Shown here piece by piece: positions 53,711 through 55,109 of a DNA stretch of 55,109 nt; the stretch's first letter is position 1, and the number at the start of each line of letters is the position of its first letter. The translations under genes were made by a program, and so were the position numbers. The notes under the pieces were generated by a model. The model did no database searches. It saw only the letters and a list, made by a program, of their open reading frames with translations, and was not told where the DNA came from. The DNA lies in contig CALEUW010000001.1 in the NCBI GenBank assembly GCA_937920725.1, positions 1 to 55,109 on the forward strand, in the 5' to 3' direction. The DNA is from UMGS1601 sp900553335. Lineage in GTDB: Bacteria > Bacillota > Clostridia > Oscillospirales > Ruminococcaceae.

Positions 53711-54980
53711 TTTTTACAGCGTTATGTATTTGATAACTCATTTTTTTGATATAATAATTGTAGCTAAGTGGTATAGTACATTTATAGGTAATGATATAAA
53801 AAATAGAATATCGTTAATTGTATCATATTCTTTGTTTTATATTGGAACGAGCTTTGTCTACTTAAAATTTGATATTGCCTTGCTTACTATGGCAGTTAAT
53901 TTGGTTACACTTGTAATTATAAGCTTTAACTACAGAACATCAACGACAAAAAGAATACTATGTGTTGTTTTTATCTATATTGTATTTTTTGCTGTGGAAA
54001 CTCTTATTTGTGCTATAACAGGATATTATGATTATTCTTTTCTCGAACAGGGAAGCTATAATAATGCATTAGGGCAATGCTTAATAAAAGTTGCTACATT
54101 TGCGGTTGCAATAATAATATCGTATCTTAAGAGCATTAGCAATAATATAAAGGTTCACATTTCATCTTGGCTTGCTACCGTTTTTGTTCCAATAGCTACG
54201 ATGTACATAGAGTTTTCAGTTCTTATACAAAAAGATACAACAAAAATTCAGGCGTGTGTATCGATCACCATCGTATTGATTTTGAATTTTATCTGTTTAC
54301 ATATGTATAATTCTCTTGTGGCCTTCTATCAAAGCAAAATGAACGAAAAACTATTTGAGCAGGAAAAAAATTATTATATGAATCAATGCGATTTGATGAG
54401 AGAGTCTACGGAGCAAATGCGGTCATTTCGGCATGATATGAAGAATCAAATCTATATTATAAAGAAACTGAATGATAAGGGAATGCATGAGAAGGTTTCT
54501 CATACGCTGGAAAAGTTTCTAGATGAGCTTGATACATATAGTATTTACAGCAAAAGCGGCAATGTAATAGTTGACAGCATGGTAAACTATAAGCTTAGAA
54601 ACGCAGATGCTTTAGGAATTAAGGTAACTACAGAAATTTTTATGCCTGAGAATGTTGATATAGAGATCAACGATTTAGTTACGGTTCTCGGAAATCTCCT
54701 TGATAATGCAGTGGCGGCTTTAACGGCCAAAAGACTTACTGAGAAAGAGCTGTTTTTGAAAATAGCGTATGATAGAAACAGAATAGTGATTTCAATAAAA
54801 AACAATTATGTTAATTCTATAAGGTATTCAAACGGAGAAATAGCTACCACAAAAAGCGATTCTAAGGATCACGGATACGGATTGAAGAACATTCGGGAAG
54901 TTGTAAAGAAATATAACGGACACATAGAAATTGACCATACAGACAATATTTTTTGCGTTAGCATAATAATATTTGTGTGA
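53700..54980 (+). CDS. AgrC-like sensor histidine kinase (GHKL type)
   Basis: 426 residues. Six or so membrane helices over the first 210 residues form the sensor. A coiled-coil linker leads to the phosphorylation site in FRHDMKNQ, the N-box NLLDNAVAAL and the G-box HGYGLKNIREVV. This is the class that senses cyclic peptides in agr/fsr systems. No agrB or agrD is visible in the window. TTG 53700 is chosen because GGAGGCGAG lies just upstream; ATG 53685 would give five more residues. Confidence 0.9.
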   Translation: MNLSFYSVMYLITHFFDIIIVAKWYSTFIGNDIKNRISLIVSYSLFYIGTSFVYLKFDIALLTMAVNLVTLVIISFNYRTSTTKRILCVVFIYIVFFAVETLICAITGYYDYSFLEQGSYNNALGQCLIKVATFAVAIIISYLKSISNNIKVHISSWLATVFVPIATMYIEFSVLIQKDTTKIQACVSITIVLILNFICLHMYNSLVAFYQSKMNEKLFEQEKNYYMNQCDLMRESTEQMRSFRHDMKNQIYIIKKLNDKGMHEKVSHTLEKFLDELDTYSIYSKSGNVIVDSMVNYKLRNADALGIKVTTEIFMPENVDIEINDLVTVLGNLLDNAVAALTAKRLTEKELFLKIAYDRNRIVISIKNNYVNSIRYSNGEIATTKSDSKDHGYGLKNIREVVKKYNGHIEIDHTDNIFCVSIIIFV

Positions 54981-54991
54981 TTTAACTACAA

Positions 54992-55021
54992 TATGACCAA
55001 ATTCGTCAAAAAAATGACCTT
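54992..55021. repeat. Direct repeat with 21-base period, possible LytTR site
   Basis: ATGACC at 54993-54998 and again at 55014-55019, 21 bases apart (two helical turns), the spacing used by LytTR-domain dimers. A TATAAT follows at 55058-55063. The match to published LytTR consensus is only partial. Confidence 0.3.
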
Positions 55022-55053
55022 TTACTTCAAGTTGAGTGAAGGGTCGTTTTTTT
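55016..55053 (+). terminator. Terminator of the two-component operon
   Basis: Long stem GACCTTTTACTTC / GAGTGAAGGGTC with a small loop (55016-55045) and then GTTTTTTT. It ends the kinase transcript. Confidence 0.85.
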
Positions 55054-55109
55054 ATGCTATAATATACCCATAGCTATAGAAACGACAAGATCTTAATCCG
55101 TTGTGGTTT

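Overview
The window is a low-GC Gram-positive chromosome segment, most like a gut Oscillospiraceae/Ruminococcus-type Clostridia. The reasons are the dgt-dnaG-rpoD and recJ-rel-(MBL)-hemZ-rlmD gene orders, a perfect CIRCE element, a zinc-type L31, a SipW-type signal peptidase, AgrC/AgrA-like signalling, and many TTG starts behind strong GGAGG sites. The assignment is inferred from gene content and style; no rRNA or tRNA was recognised.

Layout. 1-10.8 kb (mostly minus strand): dgt, a lipoprotein, dnaG, rpoD and a GH25-like membrane protein that has lost its catalytic acids; then yigZ, rpmE, clpB behind a CIRCE operator, and an NfeD/SPFH membrane pair. 10.9-19 kb (plus): recJ, rel, an MBL hydrolase, hemZ and rlmD, interrupted by a 350-bp element with terminal inverted repeats that carries a decayed four-helix-bundle (S23-type) gene. 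19-24 kb: an accessory island in the 3' end of rlmD. The last codons of rlmD occur three times (19007, 22125, 23973) and bracket two cargo blocks: a truncated large serine recombinase with an OLD-type ATPase/TOPRIM gene, then azlCD with a gene remnant. The presumed original rlmD terminator now lies about 5 kb downstream at 24041.

24-25 kb: a ComEA-like HhH protein (minus). 25.2-37.4 kb: a 12-kb surface-structure operon. It has two TasA/camelysin-like subunits, a 2365-residue protein with five SpaA/Cna-B-like repeats and a BspA-type leucine-rich C-terminus, a SipW-type signal peptidase, and three more TasA-like subunits, the last ending in an NPSTG sorting signal. It starts at a strong promoter overlapped by an 8-7-8 inverted repeat and ends at a terminator. 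This is the best candidate for an undescribed system: a SipW-processed fibre with a giant adhesin.

37.4-42 kb: a FAD oxidoreductase-Rieske fusion, a 63-residue small protein, a GH26-like hydrolase without signal peptide, and a lipoprotein serine hydrolase of the class A beta-lactamase fold. 42.2-44.8 kb: cyclophilin, amidohydrolase and a lone class I fumarase alpha subunit. 45-52.5 kb: rpoB and rpoC, not preceded by rplJL. 53-55 kb: a LytTR response regulator and GHKL histidine kinase, followed by a terminator and the window end.

No CRISPR array, tRNA, rRNA or complete transposase was seen.
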